Source: G963676655 sp963678305
GTDB lineage: Bacteria > Verrucomicrobiota > Lentisphaeria > Victivallales > Victivallaceae
Assembly: GCA_963678305.2 (NCBI GenBank)
Contig: CAXXVV010000005.1
Location: 372,001 to 436,000, forward strand
Direction of reading: 5' to 3'
DNA: 64,000 nt
Positions 1 to 8,618 of the stretch are shown here, one piece after another. The position numbers and the translations under genes were made by a program. Position 1 is the first letter of the stretch. The number at the start of each line of letters is the position of its first letter. Below the pieces are notes generated by a model, which saw only the letters and a list, made by a program, of their open reading frames with translations, had not been told where the DNA came from and ran no database searches.

Positions 1-1
1 A

Positions 2-3000
2 GCCGGGCTCTACTTCGATAACGGTATCCTGAACATGTACAATACCATCCTGGCCAATAACTGGCAGGGCAATGATACCTCCCATGCGTACGACTTCTAC
101 CGGGTAGCCGGTCTGGCCCGGGCCTGGTACAGCATCATCGGCGATTCCAACTATGCGGCCATTTACAATGAGTCATCCGTAATTCGCGGTGACGGCAACG
201 GTATTGTCCAGAATCTCTTCCTGGATACCGAATTACAGTATACCGGTGGTCCGACTCCGACGCTCTATGTCGCCCAGAACAGTGTGGCGGTTGGCGCTGG
301 TCTGGCCGGTACCGGCGTAACTATCTCTCAGAATGGCAAAACCCGTGACCTGACAGCTCCGACTATCGGGGCTTACGAAAGCGGAGTTACCGAATATGTC
401 TTCACCAACGCTACTGGCGACGGCGATGTCACCAACTACCTTAACTGGGTATCAGTTGACGGTTACGATACGCATCCGGATGTCGATTTCAAAGCTTACG
501 ACGTCAGATACATCTTTGACGGCGCATATACCGATGCCACCCTCCATGGGGATTGGACCATCAGCAGTCGCGCTTATATCACGGTTGAAGCTGATACGGT
601 CTTTACCATCGCGGCCGATGGCGCACTTGATGCCTACGCGACGGTTTCCGGCGACGAAGCACCGATCGAAGTCTACGGCACTCTGGTGCTGAATACTGCT
701 GATAAGAATATTTCTGAACTGTCACTGTTCACCCTTGCGGTCGGCAGTACGGTTGAATACGGTTACAGTGTTTCGAGCCAGACGGTCCGGGCCGATGATT
801 ATTACACACTGGTTCTTTCCGGCGGTCAGAACAAGAAAGCCGACGGTGATATCACCGCAAATACCATTACAGTGGAAAATGGTACCACGCTCGATATGCG
901 CGGCAATACCTTGGCTGTTGCTTATGAGATTGATGGCGGCGGCAGTATTACCGGCAGCGGCCTGGTTTACCTCGGCGTTACCGGTAGCAGCTTTGATTTG
1001 AGCGCCAATGTCGGCGGTTCGCTGATTTCGGTCCTGACCGACCTGAATATGGCCGGCGGTTCACTGAGCGCTGACAGCATTCTGTTCGCTGATACGGTAT
1101 CCACGATCAGCGGAACCTATAACCTGGTTGCCGCCTCTTCGATCACCGGACTAAGCGGCGCTGCTTCCAACTGGATTGATGTCGCGGCCGATTCAACGCT
1201 TGAATTTGATATGGGACGCAATGACATCGTTGTTGACGGCGGTGCGGATGGGGATTTCAACTTGTCACGGATTACCGTCGGTGACAACGGCTTCATCGAA
1301 TTCACCACCCGTGGCGATTTCTCGTTCAATAATATTACCGGCACTCAGGATAGCGGTATTCTCGGCACGATTGTCGCCAACAGCCGCGATATTTACCTGA
1401 ATGACGCTATTTTCGATACCGCCAGCCTTGAACTCAACAATACTGGTGTTATCAACTTGATTAATTTCACAATCCGTAACGATATCGCTTTCGGTGGCCG
1501 GGTTAACCTGCTTGGTGACGCAACTGTCACCAGCCTTGAAGGTGATGTCCGCTTTACCGGTCAAGTTGATGGACAGGGACATTCTCTGCTGATCAATGCC
1601 GTTAACGGTGATGCGGCCATCGGCAAAACCAGTAATGTTCAGGACCTGACCGTTTTGGCGAATTCCGTCAGTGTCCTCGATAAGCTGGTCATCAGCGGCG
1701 ATCTGTCACTGCCCGCGACCATGCTGATTAATGATACGACGATTGTGGTTGGCGGTCAGGCCTTGTTTGACGGGAACATCTCTTCTCCGAACCAGGCTTT
1801 CAGCTTTGATGTTACCGCCGACACCGTTATCTTTAACGGCGATATCGGTACGGTTGCCGATCCGTTGATGAATCTGACGATTACCGCCAATACGGTTGAC
1901 GCTCAGCCGGGTGATGTGGCGTTGCAGGGTAACTTGACCGTCCGCAATGAATTCGGTGACAGCTTCAAAGATTCCACATTGTATCTGCTTGGCGGCTCAA
2001 TGCAGTATCTGTATGTTGACGGGTTCTGGAATTTCGACGTAATTGAAATGCGGAACGTGGTTGGCGCGCAGACCAGCAACGGCGTTCTGATTGTCAATGA
2101 TTTCAACTTCTCTAACGATGCCGGAAACTTCTATCTGAATGACAATAACCTGATCATTAACAACGATCTGACCTTCACTGATCAGTGGTTTGTCACCAAC
2201 GGCAAAGGACTGCTCTTCCGGACGATCGGAGTTGATGGCTCACAGTCATTCAACCTCGGCGTTAATGATGAACAGCGCGTTACTCTGTATGTCGAGGGTG
2301 ATGTCGGCAGCCTGGTTGGTTTCTCGGTCTTCAAGGGTGTAACCGCCGATGGTAAACCGGGCGGCATCAAGAGCGATAACTTGCAGGATACTGCCGGTTT
2401 CACTATTATTTCCCAGTTTGACCCGATTGGCGGCAACCCGGATGCTTCAGCCCGGATCGTCGGCTTCTCCGCCGCCGATTCCCTGACGGTTTGGGATGCT
2501 TCACTTGAAGGCAGCAACTTTGGTCTCGGTGATAATATCAACTATTACACTTACGGTAATGGTAAATGGACGCTCAATCCGGGTAGTCTGGTAGTCGGCT
2601 ATGTCAGTGACCAGCTGCATACTTATTACTTCGGAACTATTGAGATGACTCCGGGGCGTCAGTCAATATCACTGGCTGTCCCACGGGCTAACCTCGGTCT
2701 TAACGAAGTTTATGTTCTTGGTCTTAACGGTACTCAACAGGATGACCGGGTCGACGGCGTCGAGCCGATCAAATATCCTGCTCCGAATGACGGTTATGCC
2801 GGATTCTTCTTCTATGAAGGCGGCAGCCTTGATTCTCTGACCAGGGTTGAAAGCTTCCCGGGCGTTATTAACGAACCTGCCGGCAGAGCGGATCTGCTGG
2901 AACCGGAAGCTTTCAGATTCATCTCTCTCGAAGGCGGTTCCTTCCAGGGTATGCCGAATGGCGAATACACCTTCCCGCAGGAAGAAATCGTTCTGCCGGT

Positions 3001-3133
3001 TATCGAGGAAGAGGAAGAAGACTACTTCGAGGAATTCCTTGAGCTGGGTGAGCTTGACATGAACGAGTTGTTCGGCAAGCACGAAATTTGCAAAACCGAT
3101 CTTGACCGCATGTTTGACGAACTGGTTGGTTGA
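2..3133 (+). CDS. Giant beta-helix/adhesin-like surface protein, 3' part
   Basis: The reading frame is open from the first bases of the window, so the N-terminus lies upstream; about 1040 residues are visible. Most of it is low-complexity, Gly/Asn/Asp/Thr-rich sequence with recurring short strands of the type 'N.l.i.antv', the pattern of right-handed beta-helix or filamentous-haemagglutinin-like proteins exported to the surface. Charged and aromatic content rises over the last 200 residues, and the protein ends in an acidic tail (EEEEEDYFEEF, then a Leu/Glu-rich stretch to the stop). No autotransporter barrel is evident at the C-terminus. The next gene starts 16 bases downstream and is probably co-transcribed. 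The role as adhesin or matrix protein is inferred from composition only. No enzyme motif is seen. Confidence 0.75.
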   Translation, partial: AGLYFDNGILNMYNTILANNWQGNDTSHAYDFYRVAGLARAWYSIIGDSNYAAIYNESSVIRGDGNGIVQNLFLDTELQYTGGPTPTLYVAQNSVAVGAGLAGTGVTISQNGKTRDLTAPTIGAYESGVTEYVFTNATGDGDVTNYLNWVSVDGYDTHPDVDFKAYDVRYIFDGAYTDATLHGDWTISSRAYITVEADTVFTIAADGALDAYATVSGDEAPIEVYGTLVLNTADKNISELSLFTLAVGSTVEYGYSVSSQTVRADDYYTLVLSGGQNKKADGDITANTITVENGTTLDMRGNTLAVAYEIDGGGSITGSGLVYLGVTGSSFDLSANVGGSLISVLTDLNMAGGSLSADSILFADTVSTISGTYNLVAASSITGLSGAASNWIDVAADSTLEFDMGRNDIVVDGGADGDFNLSRITVGDNGFIEFTTRGDFSFNNITGTQDSGILGTIVANSRDIYLNDAIFDTASLELNNTGVINLINFTIRNDIAFGGRVNLLGDATVTSLEGDVRFTGQVDGQGHSLLINAVNGDAAIGKTSNVQDLTVLANSVSVLDKLVISGDLSLPATMLINDTTIVVGGQALFDGNISSPNQAFSFDVTADTVIFNGDIGTVADPLMNLTITANTVDAQPGDVALQGNLTVRNEFGDSFKDSTLYLLGGSMQYLYVDGFWNFDVIEMRNVVGAQTSNGVLIVNDFNFSNDAGNFYLNDNNLIINNDLTFTDQWFVTNGKGLLFRTIGVDGSQSFNLGVNDEQRVTLYVEGDVGSLVGFSVFKGVTADGKPGGIKSDNLQDTAGFTIISQFDPIGGNPDASARIVGFSAADSLTVWDASLEGSNFGLGDNINYYTYGNGKWTLNPGSLVVGYVSDQLHTYYFGTIEMTPGRQSISLAVPRANLGLNEVYVLGLNGTQQDDRVDGVEPIKYPAPNDGYAGFFFYEGGSLDSLTRVESFPGVINEPAGRADLLEPEAFRFISLEGGSFQGMPNGEYTFPQEEIVLPVIEEEEEDYFEEFLELGELDMNELFGKHEICKTDLDRMFDELVG

Positions 3134-3149
3134 TCAAGGAGTAAATATC

Positions 3150-4103
3150 ATGAAACAACACGCCGCAATTCCGGGATTGAATGGATTGCGGCGTGTTTTC
3201 TTTTCAGTGTTGTTGCTGTTTGCGGCGCTACCAGCACTAATCCCCGCCAGGGCCGAGGCTGCTAAAGTCTATTACAAACAAGTTGCGTTCAAGGATGCGA
3301 CCATTAAAGAGGTGATCGCGTTCCTTCAGAAACGAATGGATATAAATTTTGTCCTTCGTCTAAGCAAGGAACAGATGCAGCATTTGCCCCGCATAAGCTT
3401 TAATTTCCGCGATGTCCCGTCCGCGGTGGTTCTCAAATATGCCTGCCTTGCCGCGGGCCTGAATTATTATTACAATCACGGGGTCTTGATTATTGGACAA
3501 AATTTGAAAATCCCTTTCCAATATTACTCTTCGAGTTTTGATAAACGCGATATTCTAGGAGACATTCCTGACGCGTCCCCGGTCTCTTTGTTGGGAACAA
3601 AGTACTGGGCTCCGTATTATGTTCCGAAACCCAAGGCGGCTCCGGCTGAAAACGTAGAGAAACAGGATGCTGAACCGGTCGAGTGGGTCCCTTTTGAAGG
3701 CCGGATCAGCCTGAGCAATGTTAAAAAGCCGCAGAAGACGATCAGAAAGCGCAAAAAGGTGGAATTGCCGCCACAACCGGTTGGAATTGTCATTGCTTCA
3801 AACAGCTTTCTGATGCAGAGCCGCCTGCGGCAGATTATTATTCCGAAACTTGATATAAATGAAATGCCTTTGCCGCAGGCAATCGAGTTATTGCGTCAGC
3901 TCAGTATCAAATACGATCCGATGCGGCGTGGGATCAACTTTTTCCTGATGCCGTTTCCCGGTATGGATAAAACCACCGTTACTCTGACGCTGGGGCGGAT
4001 GACGCTGGAAAATGTTGTTAAGCTGGTCTTCGCGTCCGGGGGAATAACCCCTGTTTTCGGGCACTATGTTGTGGTGGGGACCCGGAAAGGCTTGAAAAAG
4101 TAA
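3150..4103 (+). CDS. Secreted protein with two secretin/TonB short N-terminal (STN-like) domains
   Basis: Encodes 317 residues from the ATG that follows AAGGAG by 8 bases; a longer in-frame start at 3102 would lie inside the upstream gene. A signal peptide (hydrophobic run FFSVLLLFAALPALIPARAEA) is followed by a domain reading roughly 'V.FKDATIKEVIAFLQKRMDINFVL...ISFNFRDVP...VLKYACLAAGLNY...VLIIG', the beta-alpha pattern of secretin/TonB short N-terminal or DUF4974 modules. A second, diverged copy occupies the last 90 residues ('LDINEMPLPQAIELLRQLSI...VTLTLGRMTLENVVKLVFASGGI...YVVVG'). A basic, Pro-rich linker separates them. No secretin channel domain is present. Being next to the giant surface protein suggests a role in its export or anchoring, which is inference. 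Confidence 0.6.
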   Translation: MKQHAAIPGLNGLRRVFFSVLLLFAALPALIPARAEAAKVYYKQVAFKDATIKEVIAFLQKRMDINFVLRLSKEQMQHLPRISFNFRDVPSAVVLKYACLAAGLNYYYNHGVLIIGQNLKIPFQYYSSSFDKRDILGDIPDASPVSLLGTKYWAPYYVPKPKAAPAENVEKQDAEPVEWVPFEGRISLSNVKKPQKTIRKRKKVELPPQPVGIVIASNSFLMQSRLRQIIIPKLDINEMPLPQAIELLRQLSIKYDPMRRGINFFLMPFPGMDKTTVTLTLGRMTLENVVKLVFASGGITPVFGHYVVVGTRKGLKK

Positions 4104-4288
4104 GCCTTGGAGTGTTTCAGAGTTCCAAGTGTCTCAAGAGCCCATGTAATGCCCCCATGAACCGTGACCACTCCGTTTTTTGCCTGGATTCCGGAAAAAA
4201 ATGCTTTTTTAAGCGGCTTTTTGATTGCATTAATCATGAAAACAGTTATATATAATGAAAGTATATAATTACAACGGGATATAATAAT
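4104..4288 (+). promoter_or_regulatory. Leader and probable promoter of the pyr operon
   Basis: The gap before pyrR holds a TTGCAT hexamer at 4225-4230 and an AT-rich -10 region with TATAAT at 4251-4256, overlapping a TATATA at 4247-4252 that gives a better spacing of 16. The run ATATATAATGAAAGTATATAAT makes the exact -10 ambiguous. I see no convincing PyrR-type anti-terminator and terminator pair in the remaining leader. The assignment rests on sequence match only. Confidence 0.35.
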
Positions 4289-4849
4289 ATGGACAGCGAA
4301 AAATTACTGTTGACTGGCGAGCAAATGAATTCAATTATCGATAATCTTGCCAGTGAAATCAGCAGAGAATTTAAAAACAATACGGATTATGCTTTGATCG
4401 GGATCCAGTTGCGGGGGGTTTTATTCGCTGAGCGGCTGATTGGCCTGATTGAAAAAAAGAGCGGCTACCGGCCCGAACTTGGAACTCTCGATATAAATAT
4501 GTATCGGGACGATATAGGGATGAAAGAGCGCCTGCCGATTATCCGTGAGACAGACATTCCATTCGATATTAACGACAAGGACGTTATCCTGGTTGATGAT
4601 GTCCTGGCTACCGGCAGAACCATCCGGGCCGCCCTTGACGCCCTGACCGATTACGGTCGTCCCGGTTTGATCAGGCTGGCGGTTATGGTCGATCGCGACA
4701 GTCGTGAGTTTCCGATCCAGGCCGATTATGCGGGGACGATTTTGCGCGGCGGCGGCAACCGTCGGGTCAATATTTGCTGGCGGGAAGTCGACGGCGAGGA
4801 TCGCATTATGGAAATGGACTGGAAAAGCAGTGGAAGTTTGCAAGATTAA
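4289..4849 (+). CDS. pyrR: Bifunctional pyr operon regulator / uracil phosphoribosyltransferase PyrR
   Basis: The 186-residue product matches the usual PyrR length of about 180. The type I phosphoribosyltransferase PRPP loop is clear at residues 102-111 (VDDVLATGRT), preceded by the PyrR-like N-terminal pattern 'LIGIQLRGVLFAERL'. In the family PyrR converts uracil plus PRPP to UMP and, in many bacteria, also binds pyr mRNA to cause attenuation when UMP is plentiful. It stands directly before pyrB and pyrC, as expected. The 277-base gap to pyrB carries an inverted-repeat element, so any attenuation at that gap would involve foreign-looking DNA. Function as UPRTase is secure by family; RNA-binding regulation here is inference. 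Confidence 0.92.
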   Translation: MDSEKLLLTGEQMNSIIDNLASEISREFKNNTDYALIGIQLRGVLFAERLIGLIEKKSGYRPELGTLDINMYRDDIGMKERLPIIRETDIPFDINDKDVILVDDVLATGRTIRAALDALTDYGRPGLIRLAVMVDRDSREFPIQADYAGTILRGGGNRRVNICWREVDGEDRIMEMDWKSSGSLQD

Positions 4850-4900
4850 TAAGCTGTTCTGTATAAAAATTTAAAAATAAAACCGCGGTCATTAAGCTTA

Positions 4901-5062
4901 AGGAGCTGTTAAAAAATAAACTTGACAAAATGAGTGAATTATCCCGGAATGATTTGGGGAGTTGCCGATAAGGCGCATAGCCTCAGCTATGTAACGAATC
5001 GGCAAAACACAAAGCAACCGGGAGAAACGCATAGATGTAAAGGTTATTTTTAAACAGCTCCT
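4901..5062. repeat. 162-bp MITE-like/structured element, copy A
   Basis: The ends are near-perfect inverted repeats: AGGAGCTGTTAAAAAATAA on the left, and its near-complement ending in AACAGCTCCT on the right. Inside is a second symmetric structure: GCCGAT at 4973 to 4978 pairs with ATCGGC at 4998 to 5003, enclosing CATAGC-CTCA-GCTATG. A homologous 161-bp copy in the opposite orientation lies at 27042-27202. No open reading frame fits inside, so if mobile it is non-autonomous. It separates pyrR from pyrB. Confidence 0.75.
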
Positions 5063-5126
5063 AAATCAAAGCTTTTAAAATAATAGATAAATATGCATGA
5101 CCGCATATATTTGGGAAGGCTCAAGT

Positions 5127-6053
5127 ATGAACGAAAATTGGACCAGAAAGGATTTGTTGAGTCTTTATGACTTGACGGCGGACGAGATCAGGTTGATTCT
5201 TGATACCGCTGAAGAGTTTAAAAAAGTTTCTCAACGCAACGTGAAAAAAGTTCCAGCCCTGCGCGGTAAGACGGTAGTGAATTTTTTTGTTGAGCCGAGT
5301 ACCCGGACCAGGGTGTCTTTTGAACTGGCGGAACAGCGGTTAAGCGCTGATATTATTAACATTCAGGCCAATACCAGCAGTCTGAAAAAAGGGGAAACCC
5401 TGATTGACACGGTCAAGAATATTGAAGCTCTGCAGGCTGACCTGATTGTTATGCGGCATAGTGCGCCGGGCGCCCACAGTCTGATCGCCCAGCATACCAG
5501 TTGCGGGGTTCTGAACGCCGGAGACGGAGCTCATAGTCACCCGACCCAGGCTTTGCTGGATATTTTTACAATGCGTGAAAAATTCGGCAAAATTGAAGGT
5601 TTGAAAGTTTCAATAATCGGCGACATTCAGCACAGCCGGGTTGCGCGCAGCGATATTTGGGGGCTGCTGAAGCTGGGAGCGCAAGTTACGGTAGCCGGGC
5701 CATGTACTCTGGTTCCCAAAGAATTTGAAAAAATCGGGGTCAGGGTCTGTCATAACCTGAAAGACGCGCTGGTGGACGCGGATGTCGTCAATCTGCTCAG
5801 GATTCAGATGGAACGTCAGCATGCGGGTTTCTTTCCGAGTATTAATGAATATTCCAAATTTTTCGGACTTAATTCCGAATCAATCAAATATGTCAGGCCG
5901 GATGCGCTGATTATGCATCCTGGTCCGATTAATCGCGGGGTCGAACTTGACGCGGAGATCGCCGACGGGCCGCAGTCGGTCATCCTTGAACAGGTAACAA
6001 ATGGTTTGGCGGTAAGAATGGCAGTACTCTTTCTTGTAGCAAGGTGTGTGTGA
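5127..6053 (+). CDS. pyrB: Aspartate carbamoyltransferase catalytic subunit
   Basis: The product is 308 residues from the ATG that follows GGAAGG by 7 bases; an in-frame ATG at 5097 lacks such a site and would add ten unrelated residues. Hallmarks are the carbamoyl-phosphate loop EPSTRTRVSFE (residues 56-66), the SSLKKGE loop (84-90) that reaches into the neighbouring subunit, HPTQALLD (138-145), and HPGPINRGVE near residue 270. The enzyme joins carbamoyl phosphate and aspartate in the second step of UMP synthesis. No pyrI regulatory subunit is present nearby, which fits a class with a catalytic trimer or pyrC association. The stop lies just 2 bases before the pyrC ATG, so the two are translationally coupled. 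Confidence 0.95.
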   Translation: MNENWTRKDLLSLYDLTADEIRLILDTAEEFKKVSQRNVKKVPALRGKTVVNFFVEPSTRTRVSFELAEQRLSADIINIQANTSSLKKGETLIDTVKNIEALQADLIVMRHSAPGAHSLIAQHTSCGVLNAGDGAHSHPTQALLDIFTMREKFGKIEGLKVSIIGDIQHSRVARSDIWGLLKLGAQVTVAGPCTLVPKEFEKIGVRVCHNLKDALVDADVVNLLRIQMERQHAGFFPSINEYSKFFGLNSESIKYVRPDALIMHPGPINRGVELDAEIADGPQSVILEQVTNGLAVRMAVLFLVARCV

Positions 6054-6055
6054 AT

Positions 6056-7336
6056 ATGACAGCAGCAAGCAGTTTCATCTTAAAAGGCGGCAGGGTGATC
6101 GATCCGGGCCGGGACGTAAACGAAATAATGGATATCGCGGTTGCTGACGGCAAAATCGTCAATCCCGAAAGTCTGGGCGAAGAGGTTCAGCAAATTGACG
6201 TTACCGGATTGGTAATAGCACCCGGGTTCATTGATATGCATGTCCACTTGAGACAGCCCGGTAATTCCGCGGCTGAAACAATTACCTCCGGGACCGCGGC
6301 CGCGGCCGCAGGTGGCTTTACCGCGGTTGTCGCCATGCCCAACACCAACCCCGCCACCGATACCACCGGCGCTATCGACTATTTACGCAAACACGCTGAA
6401 AACGCTTTAGCCAGGGTATTGCCATGCGGCGCCATGACCAAAGGCTTGAAAGGCGAACAGATGGCCGGGATCGGCAGTTTGAAGACCGCCGGGGTAGTGG
6501 CAGTGTCGGATGACGGCAAATGTATCCAGAATAATGATCTGATGCGTCGGATTGTCCAATATTGCAAATCATTTGACTTGCCGATCCTCGACCATTGTGA
6601 AGAGGAATCAATGGCCGGTGACGGAGTTATGCATGAAGGGACCTGGTCAACCCTGCTGGGTTTTCGTGGAATTCCAGCCGCGGCGGAGGAATTGATTGTC
6701 GCCCGGAATATTATTCTGGCGAAACTGGTTGACTGGAAAATCCATATTCAGCATATCAGTACCGCTGACAGCGTTGAGATGATCCGTCGTGCCAGACGTG
6801 ACGGGATTCCGGTTTCAGCGGAAGTTACTCCGCATCATCTCAGTTTGACTGATGAGAATATCAAGAAATTCGATGCTAATTACAAGATGAATCCGCCGTT
6901 ACGCTCGGAAGAGGACCGGCAGGCTTTGATTAATGGCTTGCGTGACGGAACGATCAGCGTAATAGCCACTGATCACGCGCCTCATACCGAGACGGCTAAA
7001 CTGGTTGAGTTCGACTATGCCCCGAACGGGATAATCGGCCTTGAAACGGCGGTCCCGGTCTGCTTGACCCGGTTGTATCACCCCGGCATCCTGACCATCA
7101 GCGAACTGGTTGCCAAATTTACCGCCGGTCCGGCTGAGGTTCTTGGCCTGAAATGCGGGACTCTGGCAACCGGAACCGAGGCTGATATTACCATCCTCGA
7201 CCTTGAAAAAGAATATACTATCGATAAAAACCAATTTAAATCAAAATCCCGCAATACCCCTTTCCACGGCATGCAGGTCAAAGGCAAGGCGGTTGGAACC
7301 GTCGTCGGCGGGATCTTTACTCACCGGGAGTTCTGA
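6056..7336 (+). CDS. pyrC: Dihydroorotase, type I
   Basis: The 426-residue product belongs to the amidohydrolase superfamily. The metal motif HVH sits at residues 62-64 within IDMHVHLRQPG. Downstream are VVAMPNTNPATD, the DHCEE and HIQHIST histidine motifs, and IATDHAPHT with the catalytic Asp. Length and motifs match class I dihydroorotases such as those that pair with PyrB. It cyclises carbamoyl aspartate to dihydroorotate, step three of pyrimidine synthesis. I chose the ATG at 6056; an in-frame GTG at 6044 overlaps pyrB and is also possible, with AAGGTG lying upstream of both. Rpe follows after 5 bases, so it shares the transcript. Confidence 0.95.
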   Translation: MTAASSFILKGGRVIDPGRDVNEIMDIAVADGKIVNPESLGEEVQQIDVTGLVIAPGFIDMHVHLRQPGNSAAETITSGTAAAAAGGFTAVVAMPNTNPATDTTGAIDYLRKHAENALARVLPCGAMTKGLKGEQMAGIGSLKTAGVVAVSDDGKCIQNNDLMRRIVQYCKSFDLPILDHCEEESMAGDGVMHEGTWSTLLGFRGIPAAAEELIVARNIILAKLVDWKIHIQHISTADSVEMIRRARRDGIPVSAEVTPHHLSLTDENIKKFDANYKMNPPLRSEEDRQALINGLRDGTISVIATDHAPHTETAKLVEFDYAPNGIIGLETAVPVCLTRLYHPGILTISELVAKFTAGPAEVLGLKCGTLATGTEADITILDLEKEYTIDKNQFKSKSRNTPFHGMQVKGKAVGTVVGGIFTHREF

Positions 7337-7341
7337 AATAT

Positions 7342-8055
7342 ATGATAAAAAAATTCAGTCATAATGAGATATGTGTTGCACCGTCGATTCTGGCGGCGGA
7401 TTTTGCCAGGCTTGGCGAAGAGTGCGCACGAGTTGCCGAAGCTGGAGCCAGGTTTCTGCACCTGGATGTAATGGACGGCCATTTTGTTCCCAACCTGACG
7501 ATCGGGCCGCCTTTGATTAAGAGTTTGCGGCAAGTCAATGATCTGTTTTTCGACGCTCACCTCATGATTACCGATCCGCTCAAGTATGCGCCGGTGTTTG
7601 CCGAAGCCGGAGCCGATCTGATCACGTTCCATATCGAAGTTGTTGAAGACGCGACCCCGGTGATCGACGCCATTCATGATCTGGGTTGTGCCGCAGGGAT
7701 TTCCGTCAAACCCGGAACCCCTGTTGAAACCGTCTTTCCATATCTGGACAAGGTTGAGCTGGTACTGGTCATGACGGTCGAACCCGGTTTCGGCGGACAA
7801 AGCTTTATGGCGGATATGATGCCGAAAGTCCGGGCGTTGCGCAAACGTATTGTCGAGCATGAGCTGCCGGTTCATCTTCAGGTCGACGGTGGAATCGACC
7901 ATGTTACGGTCAAAGAAGTTGCGGCAGCCGGCGCGAACAATATGGTTGCAGGTACGTTTGTGTTCCGCAATGAAAACGGCGCGGCATGGGCCATTGAGCA
8001 GCTGCATAATGCGCAGCCGTTACTCGACAAATGCCTTGACGAAATGAAGTCATAA
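7342..8055 (+). CDS. rpe: Ribulose-phosphate 3-epimerase
   Basis: The 237-residue TIM-barrel protein opens with the family signature VAPSILAADFARLGEE (from residue 12) and the active-site stretch LDVMDGHFVPN (41-51). VMTVEPGFGGQSF and LQVDGGI, which hold the second catalytic Asp and the phosphate-binding loop, follow. It interconverts ribulose-5-phosphate and xylulose-5-phosphate in the pentose phosphate pathway, which also feeds PRPP to pyrimidine synthesis; that gives a plausible reason for sitting behind pyrC. GGGAG lies 11 bases before the ATG, inside the end of pyrC. The C-terminal extension of some 15 residues is slightly longer than usual. Confidence 0.95.
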   Translation: MIKKFSHNEICVAPSILAADFARLGEECARVAEAGARFLHLDVMDGHFVPNLTIGPPLIKSLRQVNDLFFDAHLMITDPLKYAPVFAEAGADLITFHIEVVEDATPVIDAIHDLGCAAGISVKPGTPVETVFPYLDKVELVLVMTVEPGFGGQSFMADMMPKVRALRKRIVEHELPVHLQVDGGIDHVTVKEVAAAGANNMVAGTFVFRNENGAAWAIEQLHNAQPLLDKCLDEMKS

Positions 8056-8067
8056 ATCGGATTTATT

Positions 8068-8595
8068 ATGAAATATTTGAACTTATTGCTTATTCTGTCG
8101 GCGGTTTTGCTTTGTGTGAATGCCGATGCCGCCGATAAGAAAAAGAAGAAGAAAAAAGAACCGTTGCAGTTAAGCAACTATCACTATATCCGGCTTTGTG
8201 AACCGGTCCGGGTCAATGTTGTTAAAACCAGTCGTTCCAGAGAGGATACCGATGTTGCCGGATTAAAAGTTTCCGGTTTTAATATTGCCGATTCCGGGAA
8301 ACTCGATGGTTTTGAACTGGGATTCTTTTGCGCCTGTGCCAAACTTGAAGGATTTCAGTTTGGCCTGTTCAGTTGCCTGTCAGATGACCTTTCCGGTTTC
8401 CAATGGGGAATGTTTCATAATTACGCCAAGAAATTCAGCGGTCTTCAGCTTAGTTTCGTCAACCGGGCCGGAGACCATTCCGGCGGCTGGCAGATCGGCA
8501 TTGTCAACTTCAGCGATAAAAACGGCATTCAATTCGGCCTGCTTAACTTCAAAGAAGACGGATTCCTGCCAATCTTCCCACTGATCAACTTCTGA
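8068..8595 (+). CDS. Secreted protein with LA_2272-type surface repeats
   Basis: A 175-residue product with a signal peptide (MKYLNLLLILSAVLLCVNADA) and a Lys-rich stretch right after cleavage. The last 100 residues are a regular 15-20-residue repeat built on 'GFQ.GLFS...d..GfQwGmfhN...sGlQlsfvN', with Gly-aromatic-Gln-Leu-Gly strands, ending in FLPIFPLINF. This is the pattern of LA_2272-family surface repeats, probably an extracellular or outer-membrane beta structure. It starts 12 bases after rpe and seems to close the pyrimidine transcript. A functional link to that pathway is not evident. Identification is from repeat pattern only. Confidence 0.6.
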   Translation: MKYLNLLLILSAVLLCVNADAADKKKKKKKEPLQLSNYHYIRLCEPVRVNVVKTSRSREDTDVAGLKVSGFNIADSGKLDGFELGFFCACAKLEGFQFGLFSCLSDDLSGFQWGMFHNYAKKFSGLQLSFVNRAGDHSGGWQIGIVNFSDKNGIQFGLLNFKEDGFLPIFPLINF

Positions 8596-8618
8596 TACGG
8601 CGATACTTAAATCGCACT

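Noticed and set aside
4850..5126. PyrR-dependent attenuator between pyrR and pyrB
   Set aside because: The hairpins there belong to an element with a homologous copy at 27 kb in an unrelated operon and opposite orientation; no T-run follows the stem on the coding strand.
7321..8007. 228-codon minus-strand frame
   Set aside because: Antisense to rpe, whose active-site motifs are on the plus strand; no family pattern in the minus-strand product.
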